Shown here piece by piece: positions 18,397 through 29,008 of a stretch of 36,446 nt of DNA (its first letter is position 1; each line of letters opens with the position of its first letter). The position numbers and the translations under genes are program-made. Source of the stretch: Candidatus Tharpella sp. (GTDB lineage: Bacteria; Desulfobacterota; Anaeroferrophillalia; Anaeroferrophillales; Tharpellaceae); contig JAGHAQ010000120.1 of NCBI GenBank assembly GCA_021161425.1, positions 1-36,446 of the forward strand, written 5' to 3'. Under the pieces are notes generated by a model that had not been told where the DNA came from, made no database searches, and was given only the letters and a program-made list of their open reading frames with translations.

Positions 18397-19563
18397 CTAG
18401 AAACGTTCAATCAATTTGTTGATCAGATAGCCGCTTTCGCGAATCGCCTGATCGCTGAAAGGGCCGAACCATTCGGCAATTCGCTTGAATTCGGCAACAA
18501 AGCTTTCGCGGCCGCTTTCACCCCCCGTGTCTCTATCGGAAAGCATTTCGAGGTTACGTTTAAAACTCTCAAGATAGTCCCGTAGAAGATTTAGGCGCTC
18601 GGGTGTAGCGAAGATGATTTCACTGTAGAGTTCTGGATCCTGAGCAAAGAGGCGGCCAACCATATCAAGTTCAAGACGATAGATAGGGCTGGAAAATTCG
18701 AGGGTACGGTTGAGATTGATCTTGCGCTGGTAAAGAAAACGGCCAAAGGTGAAGGTGGCAAAATGGCGCAGGGCCTGAACAATGGCCATAATCTCATCGT
18801 GTTCTGCGGCCTCAGCCCTAACCACAACTCCGCCCCAGGCGGCAAACTGCTCGGCCGGCCAGCGGTCTTCAGGCCGCTCCCGACCCGGGGTTATGACCAT
18901 AATTTGGCGCTCCATAGTCGGGGTATCAGGCCCGAACATCGGGTGAAAACCAAGCACCGGACCGGGGAAATTATCGAGCATGGCTTTAACGGTCGGCCCC
19001 TTGACACTGGTCAGATCCGCTAAGATACAATCTTTTGGCAGATATGGAGCCAACCGGACGACCGTACTGACGGTTTCGGCAATCGGCACACTGATCAGAG
19101 CCATGTCGAGACCTGAGCAGAGTTCGGCAACCCGCTCCCAATCACTAACTTCTAAAACCCTCACCTCATAGCCCGAAGCCGTAAACCAACGGGTAAAGAG
19201 CCGCCCCATGGCACCGCCACCGCCGACAAGCAGAATTTTCGCCCCCGGTTTGACCCCAACTCGGGATATTTCAGCGGTCTGAGTGGAGCGCGAATAGCGC
19301 ATAATGCCGCGAAAGATCTCTTCCAGATAATCGGGGTCAAGCCCGACTTTAAGACCATGATGCCGCCTTAAATCGATCATATCGGCTTCCCGGGCAGGGT
19401 GGTAGACCGACATCTGGCGCTCTTTTTTGAAGGCGACAACCTCGGCAACGATTTTTTGACGACGAGCCAGCAGTTCAACTAACTGATGATCAAGATCATC
19501 GATCTGCCCGCGCAAAAGAGCCAGTTGCGCCTGTTCTTTATGATTAGGTTCCATGGTTGACAT
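18397..19563 (-). CDS. tyrA: Fused chorismate mutase / prephenate dehydrogenase (T-protein type)
   Basis: N-terminal AroQ-type chorismate mutase (LALLRGQIDDLDHQLVELLARRQKIVAEVVAFKK) fused to a dehydrogenase (KILLVGGGGAMGRLFTRWFTASGYEV...LADLTSVKGPTVKAML...GFHPMFGPD). Confidence 0.9.
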   Translation of the reverse strand: MSTMEPNHKEQAQLALLRGQIDDLDHQLVELLARRQKIVAEVVAFKKERQMSVYHPAREADMIDLRRHHGLKVGLDPDYLEEIFRGIMRYSRSTQTAEISRVGVKPGAKILLVGGGGAMGRLFTRWFTASGYEVRVLEVSDWERVAELCSGLDMALISVPIAETVSTVVRLAPYLPKDCILADLTSVKGPTVKAMLDNFPGPVLGFHPMFGPDTPTMERQIMVITPGRERPEDRWPAEQFAAWGGVVVRAEAAEHDEIMAIVQALRHFATFTFGRFLYQRKINLNRTLEFSSPIYRLELDMVGRLFAQDPELYSEIIFATPERLNLLRDYLESFKRNLEMLSDRDTGGESGRESFVAEFKRIAEWFGPFSDQAIRESGYLINKLIERF

Positions 19564-19636
19564 TATCTTTCGTCCTTCAACTTCGGCCAAGCCTGGGAGG
19601 CTGTCCGAAAATAGCAATTTTTTCTCAAACAGTCCC

Positions 19637-21670
19637 CTACGCTATCGTGTCATAACGAGAGGATTTCATGGCGAAACTGCCGCGCCCTTTGGTCGCCGAA
19701 CGTAGAGCCGTAGTGTAACCAAAAAGACGCTGCAGGGGAACGTCAGCGGTGATCCGACTAAAATGTTCCTGACTGTCGATATCAAGAACCCGACCGCCGC
19801 GACCATTGAGTTCACCGATGACATCGCCAAGATTCTCTTCCGGCACTGTAATCTCGGTCTCCATAATCGGTTCAAGCATGGCCGGCCCGGCCGCCTCTAA
19901 GGCCTGCCGGGACGCATTGGCACCGGCGACTTTAAGGGCAACTTTGGTAAAATCGTTATTTTCCCCTTCAACCTTGACAATTCGCAGTTCGACATCGACC
20001 AGAGGATAACCCTGTACCGGTCCGGAGCTCAAGACCTCTTGAAGCCCTTCAGCTACAGCCGTCTTAAAAGCTTCGGAAAGGATGGCACCAGCACCATCCT
20101 CCCAGACGACCTTATTACCATCGTCCCGCTGACGCGGAACCACACGCACGGTCAGGCGGGCGAACTGACGCTCTTTCTCCTCTTCATCAATCCGTTCAAA
20201 TTCAGCACTCGATAGCGCCTCTTTGGTAACTGTCTCCTGATAGAGAACTTGAGGTTTACCCAGTTTGCATTCGAGGTTGAACTCCTGGCGCAAACGCTCA
20301 TGAATAATCTCCAAATGGAGCTCACCCATACCGGATATCACCACCTGGCCGGTTTCATCATCCATCTTGATCCGAAAGGTGGGATCTTCATCGGCCAATT
20401 TGGCCAGACTCTCCCAAAGCTTATCAAGATCACTGTTGCGCTGGGGTTCAATCGCGGCCGAGATCACCGGCACCGTAAACTCCATACCCGGCAAAACCAG
20501 GGGTTCAGTTGAGGTACATACTGTATCACCGGTGGCCGAATGTTTGATCCCCATAACCACCACGATATCTCCGGCGACAGCCTTTTCGATACGGTTTTTT
20601 TTATGTGCCTGCATCTGAAAGAGACGCGACACCTTCTCTTTTTTCTTGAGCCGAGGATTAAATATCTCCTGACCAACGCTTAGGGTTCCGGAATAGAGAC
20701 GCAGGAAAACCAGACGTCGGCCCTCCATCATCGCAACCTTGAAAAGGAGAGCCGCAAGGGGTTCACTGTTTTTGGCCGACCGCTCAATCTCCACTTTGCT
20801 TTCAGGGTGCTGGCCGCAAACCGGCGGCACCTCGACCGGAGAGGGCAGAAAATCAACGACCGCTTCAAGCAAAGGCTGAATGCCTTTATTCTTAAGACCG
20901 CTGCCGCATAAAACCGGCACCAATTGGCCGGCAATCGTCTGGCTCCGCAACACCTTAACTACTCGATCGACCGGCAAAACTTCCCCCTCAAGAAAAAGTT
21001 CCAGGAGTTCATCATCACCTTCGGCTACCGCCTCCCAGAGATTTTGCCGGGCAGCATCAACCGCGGCCTGCATATCTTCGGGAATTTCAGCCTCTCTGAA
21101 ATCAAGTTCCTGATCGTCATCCCAGTACAAAGCCTTGCCGGCCAGCAGATCGACCACTCCACAAAAATCGGATTCACTGCCGATCGGCAGCTGAATCGGC
21201 ACCGGAGAAGCTCCCAGCTTTTCCCGCAGCTGCGCTATCACACCGCCGAAATCACTCCCTAAACGATCCATTTTATTGATAAATACCACTCTCGGCACGC
21301 GATATCGGTCAGCTTGCCGCCAGACCGTTTCGGACTGCGGTTCAACCCCGCCAACAGCACAAAAAACCGCCACCATACCATCAAGCACCCGCAAACTACG
21401 CTCAACTTCAGCCGTAAAGTCGACATGACCGGGGGTGTCAATAATAGTTATCGTATGTTTATGCCAACTACAGGTGGTCGCGGCCGAGGTAATCGTAATC
21501 CCGCGATCCTGCTCCTGATCCATCCAGTCCATTACCGCCGTTCCCTCATGCACCTCTCCGAGCTTATGAGTCTGCCCGGTCGCAAAGAGGATACGCTCGG
21601 TAATCGTGGTCTTGCCCGCATCAATATGAGCGGCGATACCAATATTTCTGATTAAATCTATTTTCGCCAT
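19637..21670 (-). CDS. fusA: Translation elongation factor G
   Basis: [60 protein letters not shown]; 677 aa. Confidence 0.94.
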   Translation of the reverse strand: MAKIDLIRNIGIAAHIDAGKTTITERILFATGQTHKLGEVHEGTAVMDWMDQEQDRGITITSAATTCSWHKHTITIIDTPGHVDFTAEVERSLRVLDGMVAVFCAVGGVEPQSETVWRQADRYRVPRVVFINKMDRLGSDFGGVIAQLREKLGASPVPIQLPIGSESDFCGVVDLLAGKALYWDDDQELDFREAEIPEDMQAAVDAARQNLWEAVAEGDDELLELFLEGEVLPVDRVVKVLRSQTIAGQLVPVLCGSGLKNKGIQPLLEAVVDFLPSPVEVPPVCGQHPESKVEIERSAKNSEPLAALLFKVAMMEGRRLVFLRLYSGTLSVGQEIFNPRLKKKEKVSRLFQMQAHKKNRIEKAVAGDIVVVMGIKHSATGDTVCTSTEPLVLPGMEFTVPVISAAIEPQRNSDLDKLWESLAKLADEDPTFRIKMDDETGQVVISGMGELHLEIIHERLRQEFNLECKLGKPQVLYQETVTKEALSSAEFERIDEEEKERQFARLTVRVVPRQRDDGNKVVWEDGAGAILSEAFKTAVAEGLQEVLSSGPVQGYPLVDVELRIVKVEGENNDFTKVALKVAGANASRQALEAAGPAMLEPIMETEITVPEENLGDVIGELNGRGGRVLDIDSQEHFSRITADVPLQRLFGYTTALRSATKGRGSFAMKSSRYDTIA

Positions 21671-21672
21671 TT

Positions 21673-22908
21673 TTATAATTCTTTCTCTAAAGTCTGCAAC
21701 TCACTCAAAATGAGTTGTTCGAGCCTGGTCAAAGGCAGCACATGACGCTCGGCTAAGGCCACCAGATCATCATGCTCGGGTTTAATATTTAACACTTTAC
21801 CATGTTGATCCCGGGCAATTTTACAACGGATTTCACCAAATATAGTCCGATATTGCCGGATCTCCCGTTCAAGAAAATAGCGTTCACACTGACGTCGGCG
21901 AATACCCAAGGTCGGACTTTCGCTGAAAACCAGATTGACAATACTTGGTTCGTCGGTTTGACGCAGAATGATCTGGAGAATCACCCCCAAACGGCCCTTT
22001 TTCATAGCAACTGGCCAACTGACGACATCAAGTGCCCCACATGTCAATAAACGCCCCTGCAAAGCCGCCACCTTTTCCGGTGTCATATCATCTAGAGTAA
22101 CCTCAAGGATAATGAAAGGCTCTAAAGCATAGGGCTTGTCGTCAATGACACTACCCCGATCAGTACTTCCCAATGTAAGACGTAAAAGATTAGGTCGCTC
22201 AAGGTGTTGATGACTACCAGCGCCGTAACCACAGCGGCCCAGTTTATAGTCCGACTTTGTAAAGGTTGGAAAAAGTTCGACTAAAGTCTTAAAGATCGCC
22301 GCCCCGGTCGGGGTTACAAGCTCCGCCTCAATCCCGCTTTCTACCACCGACAAGCCTTCAAGTAAGGCCACCACCGCCGGCACCGGTATCGGCAGACGCC
22401 CATGCGCACAATCAACAAAGCCGGTCCCGAGCGGGACCGGCTTAATAGAAACCAATTCCGGACCACACCAATCAAGGGCCGTCGCCACCCCGACAATATC
22501 GGCCAGGGTATCGTAATCACCAACCTCATGAAAATGGATCTTTTCGATGGTGCTACCATGCACTTTGGCTTCGGCGGCCGCCAGTCGATGAAAAATTTCA
22601 AAACATGTTTCAGTAACTTTTTCCGGTAATGCGGCAACCGTCAAAAAACTTTTCACTGCAGCCATCGTCTTTGGGGCCGGATTTGCCGCGGCCTCGACCA
22701 GGGCGGGAAAATCGACCTTTAAAGCAGCAATCCCATGACGCTCGACAGAGGCGGTATTGAGAGAGAACAAACGCCCCAATCCGATCTTTTCAAGATTTTC
22801 CCGTAAAAGTTTAAGGGGCAAACCGAGATCGAGGAAAGCACCCAGAAACATATCGCCACTGAAACCGCCCACAGGATCGATGAAAAGTACTTTTTTACTC
22901 ACTACCAC
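21673..22908 (-). CDS. larC: Nickel pincer cofactor biosynthesis protein LarC
   Basis: [59 protein letters not shown]; a single uninterrupted frame. Confidence 0.93.
   Translation of the reverse strand: MVVSKKVLFIDPVGGFSGDMFLGAFLDLGLPLKLLRENLEKIGLGRLFSLNTASVERHGIAALKVDFPALVEAAANPAPKTMAAVKSFLTVAALPEKVTETCFEIFHRLAAAEAKVHGSTIEKIHFHEVGDYDTLADIVGVATALDWCGPELVSIKPVPLGTGFVDCAHGRLPIPVPAVVALLEGLSVVESGIEAELVTPTGAAIFKTLVELFPTFTKSDYKLGRCGYGAGSHQHLERPNLLRLTLGSTDRGSVIDDKPYALEPFIILEVTLDDMTPEKVAALQGRLLTCGALDVVSWPVAMKKGRLGVILQIILRQTDEPSIVNLVFSESPTLGIRRRQCERYFLEREIRQYRTIFGEIRCKIARDQHGKVLNIKPEHDDLVALAERHVLPLTRLEQLILSELQTLEKEL
22418..22443. repeat. Perfect intragenic 12-bp inverted repeat in larC
   Basis: AAGCCGGTCCCG (22418-22429) AG CGGGACCGGCTT (22432-22443). 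Confidence 0.9.
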
Positions 22909-23671
22909 TCAACCTTTCACAGGCAGCTACAATCTCAGGTAAAACTTCATCCGCCGGACCCAGGATAGTCAGGTCGGATACCGGACCGGAGAGCGATGTC
23001 GGCCCAAGGTTAATCTCGATCACTCTGCCGCCGGCTTTTTTGGTCAAAATCGGCATCTCGGCGGCAGGATGAACATTCGCTGAAGTGCCTACCACCAGCA
23101 TAACCTTGGCTTTCTCAGCCGCCGAACTGGCTTCAAGCAAGGCCCACTTAGGAATCTGTTCACCAAAGAAAACGACGTCAGGCTTAAGGATGGCACCGCA
23201 TTCCTGACAACGAGGCGGCATGTTTTTACACTTTGAGAGTTTAAAATTGGCCCAGCGCCAGTCACATTCTAGACAACAAAGATGCCTGGTTGCACCATGA
23301 AATTCTATCACTTTCCGATTGCCGGCGGCCTGATGCAGGCCATCAACATTTTGCGTTATGAGACTTTGTAAAAGCCCTTTTCCTTCAAGCTTAGCCAGTG
23401 ATTTATGAGCTTTATTGGGCTGCGCTTTTTCAACCACGGCCAGCATCTCACCCAACATTCCCCAAACCTTCTCCGGCTGCCGTCTGAAACTGCTAATCTC
23501 AGCATATTCAGAAGGATCGTATTTATCCCAAAGCCCCTGACTTCCACGAAAAGCCGGAATCCCGCTGGCAACCGAAATCCCGGCACCGGTCAATCCGGTC
23601 GCTCGGCCGTCAGCCTCAAGAATAAACGCGGCCGCCCGTTCAAAGACCCGAATTAATGATTTTGGATACAT
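22895..23671 (-). CDS. Sir2-family NAD-dependent protein deacetylase, second paralog
   Basis: LTGAGISVASGIPAFRG, ITQNVDGLHQAAGNRKVIEFHG, CLEC...CQECG zinc ribbon, KPDVVFFGE. Confidence 0.93.
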   Translation of the reverse strand: MYPKSLIRVFERAAAFILEADGRATGLTGAGISVASGIPAFRGSQGLWDKYDPSEYAEISSFRRQPEKVWGMLGEMLAVVEKAQPNKAHKSLAKLEGKGLLQSLITQNVDGLHQAAGNRKVIEFHGATRHLCCLECDWRWANFKLSKCKNMPPRCQECGAILKPDVVFFGEQIPKWALLEASSAAEKAKVMLVVGTSANVHPAAEMPILTKKAGGRVIEINLGPTSLSGPVSDLTILGPADEVLPEIVAACERLSGSE

Positions 23672-25104
23672 CTTTCACTCCGTAAGTCGTGGTTTAAAAA
23701 AAGTTCAATAAAACTACGGCTTTCCGAGGTAATGCGGAAGCGGTGATCGAGACGCTCTCCGACAACCCAGATAATCTTTCCCTCTTGATCAAGCAGAAGA
23801 GATAGAGCTGAGCGCGCAAACCGGGAGAGATGCCGGTCGGCCAGAAAATTCTTAAGCTTACAACTTCTCCCCTGCAAGCCCAAGGGTTGGAAACGATCCC
23901 CGGGCCGCCGGTTGCGGACCTCAAGAGGGAAATGGAGTTTGTCTGCATCAACGATCTCTAGAAATCTTTGTCCTTCTTTTAGGGTTTTCGACTCCAACAA
24001 GTTTTCTTTTGCTAAGATCCGCCCGATTCGCAGAGTTCCAAGGTTATGTGGTAGCTGGTAGAGGCCACAGTCAGGTAGTGCAATTTGATACGCAGGCACT
24101 TCCCCGTCGGATCGACTCCATTTCTCCTCGATACCGATAAAAATGGATTCAGGCAAAGCCCTGAAAATGAGACCGCCACCCAGATCATAGCGACTTTCCC
24201 GACGCTCACCAGGACTTCCCACGAGCGCACAAAGATCATCCAGAACCCGCGCTGAAACCTGTTTGACGGCCCCGGCCCTACGGATCATGCGACCCAAGAT
24301 ATGGGGCAAAAGAGCCGTCGGGCTCTTTTGTAACAATATCCGCTCAACCTTAAGACCGGATCTCACCGGTTTGACATGCGGCCAGAGATCATCGAGTTGA
24401 CCATCAATGATCTTAAGATCAGCCGCCAGGCGCAGACCGGCCCCGGCAATACGCTCTTCGACACCGTTGCCGCCGAGTTTACGAATGACCGGCAAAAGTT
24501 CCAAACGAACCCGATTCCGACTGAACTCCAAAGAACAATTACTGGGATCTTCTCGATACGCTATCCGATTACGAGAAACATAATCCGCCAATTCAGCCCG
24601 GGTCACCTGCAAAAGCGGCCGCCCAATACGACCTCGACGACGAGGAATCCCTTTTACTCCCCTCAAACCCGACCCCCGCATCAAATTCATCAGGATGGTC
24701 TCGACCTGATCAGTGGCATTATGGGCCGTAACTATTACCGCTTGCTCACGACTTTTAAGAAAACGCTGAAAAAAGGCATAACGTACCTTACGGGCTGCGG
24801 TCTCCAGAGAGAGATGGTCACTTATGGCATCATCTCTTAAATTCCGGGCCTGCCCGACAATCAGGGGCAAACCCGATCTTAAGGCGTGGGTCGCGATAAA
24901 AAGCTCGTCATCCCGCGCTTCCGGACGCAGACCATGATTGAAGTGTATGACCCCAACAGGAATACCGGCCCGGCCGGCAAACTCCCGAACCAGAGAGAGG
25001 AGCGCCATAGAATCAAGACCGCCGGAACAAGCGACCCAAATCTCGCGGGTCCCGGTTTCGGCCGAAAACCGAGTCAAAAACTCAGTTATCCAATGTCGAC
25101 TCAT
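23653..25104 (-). CDS. tilS: tRNA(Ile)-lysidine synthase
   Basis: PP-loop ACSGGLDSMALLSL, HFNHGLRPEARDDE, TAHNATDQVETILMNLMRGSGLRG; C-terminal NRRPGDRFQPLG. Confidence 0.94.
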   Translation of the reverse strand: MSRHWITEFLTRFSAETGTREIWVACSGGLDSMALLSLVREFAGRAGIPVGVIHFNHGLRPEARDDELFIATHALRSGLPLIVGQARNLRDDAISDHLSLETAARKVRYAFFQRFLKSREQAVIVTAHNATDQVETILMNLMRGSGLRGVKGIPRRRGRIGRPLLQVTRAELADYVSRNRIAYREDPSNCSLEFSRNRVRLELLPVIRKLGGNGVEERIAGAGLRLAADLKIIDGQLDDLWPHVKPVRSGLKVERILLQKSPTALLPHILGRMIRRAGAVKQVSARVLDDLCALVGSPGERRESRYDLGGGLIFRALPESIFIGIEEKWSRSDGEVPAYQIALPDCGLYQLPHNLGTLRIGRILAKENLLESKTLKEGQRFLEIVDADKLHFPLEVRNRRPGDRFQPLGLQGRSCKLKNFLADRHLSRFARSALSLLLDQEGKIIWVVGERLDHRFRITSESRSFIELFLNHDLRSERCIQNH

Positions 25105-26305
25105 AGATCACCCGTACCAGATAGTGCTCCGGGGTCTCGTCCAGGGGATAAACCTTAAATGTAAAAGGGAGATCATCGGAATGAAAATCATTGAGCCATT
25201 TAATCAGCAGTGGAGCCGGGGTCAAAATCCGCACCCCAAGCTCAAGAGACCCGGCGGCAAGCGCCATCAAACTGACCTCTTTGACCGTACGCAACGATTG
25301 AAGACGCTCTTTTAACACGGCAAAATCAGCTGGGCGGCGAAAACCATCACATTGCAAAACCACCAGTTCGTCACCCTCTTGCGGCATGATATAGTCACGC
25401 AGAAGCCGGTCAAGACAGGTTTTTTGCACCTGTTCAGTCAGATTTTCCGTTAACTGTTCCAACCCAACGACATAGTCTGAGTTGATAACTTTAGCGGTCA
25501 AGGTCGGTAGATGCGTAATTATACTATTTTTTGTATCGATAAAAACAAGCTCTACCTGACAGCGCCAGAAAGATTTCCGCAAAGAGACAATCCTCTCTTC
25601 ACTAACCTCGGTGGATCTGAGCGCAACAATCAGGTCACCAGGCAGTAAGCCCTGGAACCAGGCTGCGTCAGGCTTTTGTCGACTCTCAGTTTCACTTGTT
25701 TCGAGAAGCTGAACGAACATGGTCATCAGATCCGGAGAGATAGTGTCAACCATCTCCAAGCTGAAGCCATAAACGGCCAATTCCTGCTGTAAACCTTGTC
25801 GCAGAGCTGTAGGCTCCAGGGCCAAGGCATGACCCCCGCCATTCTCAATCTGTGAATGATTCTCAGTTAACCCGGCCGGTGGCAGGACAACCAGCGTCAG
25901 ATGCTCGACCTGACGTCTCTTCCGCCTTTCAATTTTTCGTAACTCCTGCTCTAAAAGATCGCTCTGCAGTTCAACTCGCAACTCAACTTGATAGAGGTCA
26001 CCAAGGGTACGTTCACTCTGGATTTCATAACTTTTGACGTAGAGTTTTCGCTTTTTCAGAATGTTTTCATTGATTTGCTGTTCATATTCATGGCTGGCAG
26101 CCATATCATCATAAAGATAACGACTCAGGGCCTCTCCAAGAGCATCAAAAACCGCTTCACTGCGGGCCTTTTCAGACCCGCTGACCAGCACCGCCTGACC
26201 GGCTGTCGTTTTGACCACGGAAACCGCCTGCGCAAACGCAAAATTGCGGCCGAGAGTAAGCAGTAAAAACCCGGCCACAAGTAAACTAACTCTCACAATC
26301 TTCAC
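25082..26305 (-). CDS. Exported protein of unknown function, 407 aa
   Basis: N-terminal signal-like segment (MKIVRVSLLVAGFLLLTLGRNFAFA), no family recognised with confidence; overlaps tilS and abuts cvpA-like. Confidence 0.78.
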   Translation of the reverse strand: MKIVRVSLLVAGFLLLTLGRNFAFAQAVSVVKTTAGQAVLVSGSEKARSEAVFDALGEALSRYLYDDMAASHEYEQQINENILKKRKLYVKSYEIQSERTLGDLYQVELRVELQSDLLEQELRKIERRKRRQVEHLTLVVLPPAGLTENHSQIENGGGHALALEPTALRQGLQQELAVYGFSLEMVDTISPDLMTMFVQLLETSETESRQKPDAAWFQGLLPGDLIVALRSTEVSEERIVSLRKSFWRCQVELVFIDTKNSIITHLPTLTAKVINSDYVVGLEQLTENLTEQVQKTCLDRLLRDYIMPQEGDELVVLQCDGFRRPADFAVLKERLQSLRTVKEVSLMALAAGSLELGVRILTPAPLLIKWLNDFHSDDLPFTFKVYPLDETPEHYLVRVIYESTLDN

Positions 26306-26841
26306 TTAGAAGTTTCTCCCTTTTCAGCGCCTACAGAGAGGTCATTGAGAAACTCATCCAGAGGTGCTTGCATGGTTTCAGGCAACAACATTACAATTGT
26401 CTTACAATGGGGCAGGAAACGGGGCAGAAGCTTACCTCCTGAAGTAAAAGAGTTTTCCGGACCCCAGAAAAAAATTACCAGAAAAAGCACCATGGCAACA
26501 AATACGGCACTTTTTACCCCTCCCAGAACTGCGGCTGGAAAACGGCTTTCAGGGCCTATGGCACCACCCGCCATATTCGATTTCACCACCAGATGAATCA
26601 GAAAAAAGGCCAGCACCCCAGCCGCATAGAGAACCAAAAAAGCAATAAATAAAGTAACCTCTTGATTCCGTAAAGTCGACAGGAGAACCTCGGCCACCTG
26701 CAGATAGAAACGTGATGCCAGCGAAATGCCCAGAATAACCCCAACCAGGGCTATCACTTCAGCCAGCAACCCCCGGCAATAACCCAAGTAAGCTCCGGCA
26801 AAAATAATAATAATGATTATCACATCAAGTGAATTTACCAC
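26302..26841 (-). CDS. CvpA family membrane protein
   Basis: SLDVIIIIIIFAGAYLGYCRGLLAEVIALVGVILGISLASRFY and following TMs are CvpA-like. Confidence 0.87.
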   Translation of the reverse strand: MVNSLDVIIIIIIFAGAYLGYCRGLLAEVIALVGVILGISLASRFYLQVAEVLLSTLRNQEVTLFIAFLVLYAAGVLAFFLIHLVVKSNMAGGAIGPESRFPAAVLGGVKSAVFVAMVLFLVIFFWGPENSFTSGGKLLPRFLPHCKTIVMLLPETMQAPLDEFLNDLSVGAEKGETSK

Positions 26842-26856
26842 CAGATCTCTCCTCCT

Positions 26857-28065
26857 TCATCTATTCAACTCATTACTAAGCACTGCAGTAGCGGCCTGAC
26901 GGGCGCTGTAGACCAGACCGCCAAGACCAAAACCTGGCAAGTTATGCCAGCCAACCTGATAAAAACGGCAAAAGCTTCCGGTCAATGGCAGAAAACCACC
27001 GCCCATCATCGCCGGTAGCCGGGGCTGCCAACCCCAGACAGCGCCCTTCTCCGGTTCGATATGATCATCCACAGCCTGCCAGCGATGCTCAATTGAGCCT
27101 TGACCGTTTTCAGCTTTAGGCCCGAAGAAAGTAGATGCGCAGAAATCATCCGCTTCCCGGCAATCAAGATGATATAAAGCTGAACCAATTGGCCGCTGAA
27201 TTTGATCATGAACTGTCTGAAGATGACTAAATCCCGGATCATCAAGTCGAAATTGACGTTTGAAATCCCGCCTCTGCTGGCCCAAAGAAACCTCTTGCGT
27301 TAAAGAGTTAGGATCTGAGTCAGCCAGAAATACCGTTGCCCGACAAGCCACTTTCGCATCATTGCCGACCCCGATAAACCACTTGCCATCAAAGACCGGT
27401 GACCACTCTTCATCTACCTGATGCGCTCCCTGAGAAAGCAAGTATTCATGCAGGCGTTTTTTAAGTCCCTCGACGCCAATCCAGGCATCGGGTGCCAAAA
27501 GAGTCTGCACCCCATAGGCAAATGACAAAAGTGGCGGATCCGCAAAGCGGCTCAAAGAAACCAATGGTATCAACGAACGCCATAGCTGCTGCTCTTTAAG
27601 CGGGATTTCAGCTGTATCAAGCCAGCTTTTAAGGGTACAATTGCGACGTTCGCGCAAAAGTTCATTACGCACCAGCAACCAGATCATACGCCCGAGACCA
27701 CCCAGGGACGAGGCCGGCATTTCGAGACCTTGTACCATACAACGGTCAAGCAGTTGCCACAATTGTTTCAGCTCAAGCCATAACTTTTGCGAAAGTGTCG
27801 ACTCTACAAAATCAGACCAAGACCTGACCCGGGCTTCGTTCTGCCAGGAAAAAAAATCGACCGGGGGATTTTCCATATCAGTCACGGTCGCCAGCAATTT
27901 GGTCGGATAGCCGCGCACAACAGGAATCAGAAAATTCGGATCCGGCGCTTTATTGGGCAATGGTGGCAAGAGCAGAACCCGGCATTTTTCTTTTACGAGA
28001 AAAGCTGCCGCCAGCAACGGACCAAGATCATCTTTGCGGCAGATCAGCTCATAATCAACGGCCAT
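26857..28065 (-). CDS. Degenerate FAD-dependent oxidoreductase/CrtI-like protein
   Basis: N-terminal DYELICRKDDLGPLLAAAFLVKEKCRVLLLPP aligns by eye with flavoprotein dinucleotide-binding segments but lacks GxGxxG; C-terminal FCRFYQVGWHNLPGFGLGGLVYSARQAATAVL resembles the CrtI-type C-terminal FAD motif. Confidence 0.6.
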   Translation of the reverse strand: MAVDYELICRKDDLGPLLAAAFLVKEKCRVLLLPPLPNKAPDPNFLIPVVRGYPTKLLATVTDMENPPVDFFSWQNEARVRSWSDFVESTLSQKLWLELKQLWQLLDRCMVQGLEMPASSLGGLGRMIWLLVRNELLRERRNCTLKSWLDTAEIPLKEQQLWRSLIPLVSLSRFADPPLLSFAYGVQTLLAPDAWIGVEGLKKRLHEYLLSQGAHQVDEEWSPVFDGKWFIGVGNDAKVACRATVFLADSDPNSLTQEVSLGQQRRDFKRQFRLDDPGFSHLQTVHDQIQRPIGSALYHLDCREADDFCASTFFGPKAENGQGSIEHRWQAVDDHIEPEKGAVWGWQPRLPAMMGGGFLPLTGSFCRFYQVGWHNLPGFGLGGLVYSARQAATAVLSNELNR

Positions 28066-29008
28066 CTTCTCTCACCGCACTCTCCAAAAGGGTTATCATT
28101 CCCCTCCGACAATCAAACTCCATCATGATCCCTTGTGGAAATATAAAGCTTTGTGGGCAGTGCCCATAGGAAAAATTTATCAACACCGGAAAATCATCGC
28201 CGGCGAAAAAATCTTTCAGAAAATTCGGCAAAAGTGGTTCTTCAATTTTATTCGGCAGGCTAAACTCTCCACAGACAACCGCCGCAGGAGAGTTAAAGAC
28301 CCCAGCCAGACGCAGCTGAGTCAAAGCCCGGTCAATCCGATAAAGAGGCTCACCACGATCCTCAATAAAAATAATTTTCCCAGCAAGATCCGGCATATAG
28401 GGAGTACCGACTAGGCTTGCCAACAATGTCAGGGTGCCCCCCAAAGAGCGACCGGAAAAACGCGAGGCCCGCAGATACTCAATTTTTTGAGAGACTAAAT
28501 AGGCTGACAGCAAGGGCTTGACTTCAGCCTCTTTGGCACCAGTCAAAAGGCCCCACAATAAAGCACTGTTAACGGTTCCGGGTCGCGCCATCTCGACCGC
28601 CAGCATGGGTCCTGAAAAGGTCACCAGCTTAAGTCTTTGCCAAAGCGCGAGCTGAAGAGCAGTCAAATCACTGAATCCAAGAATAATTTTGGGGTGCCGG
28701 CCAATCAGCGCAAAATCGAGAAACGGCAAAAGCGGCAAGCTACCGTAACCCCCACGGGCCGCGATCAGACCCTTGACCTCGGGATCAAGCAATAGATTTT
28801 CAAAATCAGCCAGACGGGCTCGCAGATCACCAGCCACATGATAAGATCGACCTAAAAGTGAGCCCCCCTCCCGGTTCCTAAAACCTGATTGAGTGAGATA
28901 CTCTTGCCCTTTACGAACATATTCCAGGCGCACCGGACTGGCGGGAGCAAAGATCCCCAATTGGTCTCCAAATTGCAGAACCGGCGCTTTCAGTATTTTC
29001 ATTGTCAT
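28055..29008 (-). CDS. LD-carboxypeptidase (peptidase S66 family)
   Basis: GDQLGIFAPASPV, LIAARGGYGSLPLLPFLDF, ILGFSDLTALQLALW, TFSGPML, GGTLTLLASLVGTPYMPDLAGKIIFIEDRGEPLYRIDRALTQL. Start placed at MTMKILKAP. Confidence 0.92.
   Translation of the reverse strand: MTMKILKAPVLQFGDQLGIFAPASPVRLEYVRKGQEYLTQSGFRNREGGSLLGRSYHVAGDLRARLADFENLLLDPEVKGLIAARGGYGSLPLLPFLDFALIGRHPKIILGFSDLTALQLALWQRLKLVTFSGPMLAVEMARPGTVNSALLWGLLTGAKEAEVKPLLSAYLVSQKIEYLRASRFSGRSLGGTLTLLASLVGTPYMPDLAGKIIFIEDRGEPLYRIDRALTQLRLAGVFNSPAAVVCGEFSLPNKIEEPLLPNFLKDFFAGDDFPVLINFSYGHCPQSFIFPQGIMMEFDCRRGMITLLESAVREDGR

Noticed and set aside
24376-24840. 154-aa plus-strand ORF opposite tilS
   Set aside because: Antisense to a confident tilS with no recognisable domain or start-site signal.
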